Assembly (NCBI RefSeq): GCF_005402965.1
Contig: NZ_BJCF01000001.1
Coordinates: forward strand, 62,001-126,000
Origin: Dolichospermum planctonicum
GTDB lineage: Bacteria; Cyanobacteriota; Cyanobacteriia; Cyanobacteriales; Nostocaceae
DNA length: 64,000 nucleotides
Reading direction: 5' to 3'
Shown in pieces: positions 63,506 to 64,000 of the stretch; position 1 is the first letter of the stretch, and every line of letters starts with the position of its first letter. The notes below the pieces were generated by a model. That model was given only the letters and a program-made list of their open reading frames with translations. It was not told where the DNA came from and did not search any database. The translations under genes were made by a program, and so were the position numbers.

Positions 63506-63808
63506 TTATAAAATTGCCGCAAAACGATTAGATAAATCAATAATATCCTGTTGGCGAGCAATTTTTTCAACCCATTCCGGGGGAATATTTTCTATACCGT
63601 AATAAATTCCCGCTAACCCACCAGTCACTGCAGCCGTAGTATCTGTATCTCCCCCTAAATTAACAGCTTTGAGAACTGACTCAGTGTAAGATGAGCTAGT
63701 TAATAAACACCAAATAGATGCTTCTAGAGTATCAATTACATAACCGCCTGAATTAATTTGGTTATCAGGTAATTCGGCAATTTTACCGCGTTGATCTAAA
63801 ATGGTAAT
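63506..63808 (-). pseudogene. ADP-ribosylglycohydrolase, C-terminal fragment
   Basis: A frame with no start codon encoding the last about 100 residues of an ADP-ribosylglycohydrolase: SSGYVIDTLEASIWCLL-type segment (here NSGGYVIDTLEASIW), then NLGGDTDTTAAVTGGLAGIYYG with the metal-site Asp pair, and IPPEWVEKIARQ. The reading frame is closed on the 5' side by TAA (63809-63811), so the metal-binding N-terminal half is missing here. The upstream sequence belongs to something else (63814-64000), indicating truncation by rearrangement or frameshift. Confidence 0.7.
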
Positions 63809-63813
63809 TTATG

Positions 63814-64000
63814 TCAATGATCAGGCTGGCCTCTGATCATGTTATTATTAAAATAATATTCATAATTCCGACCAAATTCAAGTAGTTTAATTAGCCCAAT
63901 AAGTGCTATTAATTGCCTAATTTCGGTTTCATCTACCGCTTTATTCAGAAACGTATCTACCGTAATGGTTAACTCTGCTGCTTCTTTTGTTACTAACCGT
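63814..64000 (-). CDS. C-terminal end of an unknown protein (partial)
   Basis: A frame running off the window ends at TGA (63814-63816). The visible 61 residues include RLVTKEAAELTITVDTFLNK and IRQLIALIGLIKLLEFG, not recognised. A TGATCAG...CTGATCA inverted repeat overlaps its end (63818-63840). It may have inserted into or fused with the ADP-ribosylglycohydrolase gene. Confidence 0.4.
   Translation of the reverse strand, partial: RLVTKEAAELTITVDTFLNKAVDETEIRQLIALIGLIKLLEFGRNYEYYFNNNMIRGQPDH

Overview
The window is chromosomal DNA of a cyanobacterium, most probably a filamentous heterocyst-forming type (Nostocales, in the Anabaena/Dolichospermum/Nostoc range). Evidence: low GC; about twenty HIP1 octamers (GCGATCGC, e.g. 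near 886, 9482, 24380, 57729, 63331); a Cph1-type phytochrome with an Rcp1-like regulator; ferrochelatase with a chlorophyll-binding-like tail; COP23, DUF1824 and DUF3386 families; and many short dispersed hairpin repeats. The species cannot be fixed from the window.

Layout. 1-3 kb: C-terminus of a CorA Mg transporter, a 38-residue membrane protein, a Rieske protein and two unknowns. 2.7-4.3 kb: protein O-mannosyltransferase-type enzyme. 4.5-8.6 kb: light signalling (phytochrome kinase, overlapping response regulator, receiver-kinase hybrid). 8.7-15.2 kb: housekeeping and small genes (LuxR regulator, phosphoesterase, rlmN, 59-residue zinc ribbon, TauE permease, argD). 15.2-16.0 kb: repeat-filled spacer. 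16-20.9 kb: three exported-protein genes (trypsin-TPR protein, COP23 protein, HtrA-like protease). 21-35.7 kb: sugar nucleotidyltransferase, purB, hemH, methyltransferase, desaturase-SDR fusion, ABC exporter, ABC-F protein, DNA methyltransferase with a coupled 52-residue ORF. 35.8-38.8 kb: an oxylipin-type operon (mini-lipoxygenase plus unusual P450). 39-50.7 kb: a peptide natural-product (RiPP) region. 50.9-63.5 kb: amidohydrolase, bioD, protein kinase, prs, typA, dxs, tRNA-Arg and an HTH protein. The right edge is a broken ADP-ribosylglycohydrolase.

The most interesting part is 38.9-50.7 kb. Three small double-glycine peptides (80, 117 and 59 residues) sit with a radical SAM/SPASM enzyme, a Cys-rich protein and a 67-residue partner. 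Facing them on the other strand are a parvulin-type isomerase, a HlyD adaptor, a C39-peptidase ABC exporter and an HTH protein whose gene overlaps the exporter by 101 nt. The Nif11-type precursor carries two XYG motifs (KYG, MYG) in a core pseudo-repeat, the recognition feature of splicease (PlpX/PlpY) chemistry, so a tyramine-excising spliceotide pathway is a reasonable hypothesis. The first and third precursors share an almost duplicated ~260-bp upstream block with paired GTGAC...GTCAC motifs, suggesting one control circuit for peptides with different cores. The neighbouring lipoxygenase-P450 pair suggests a second, lipid-derived product.
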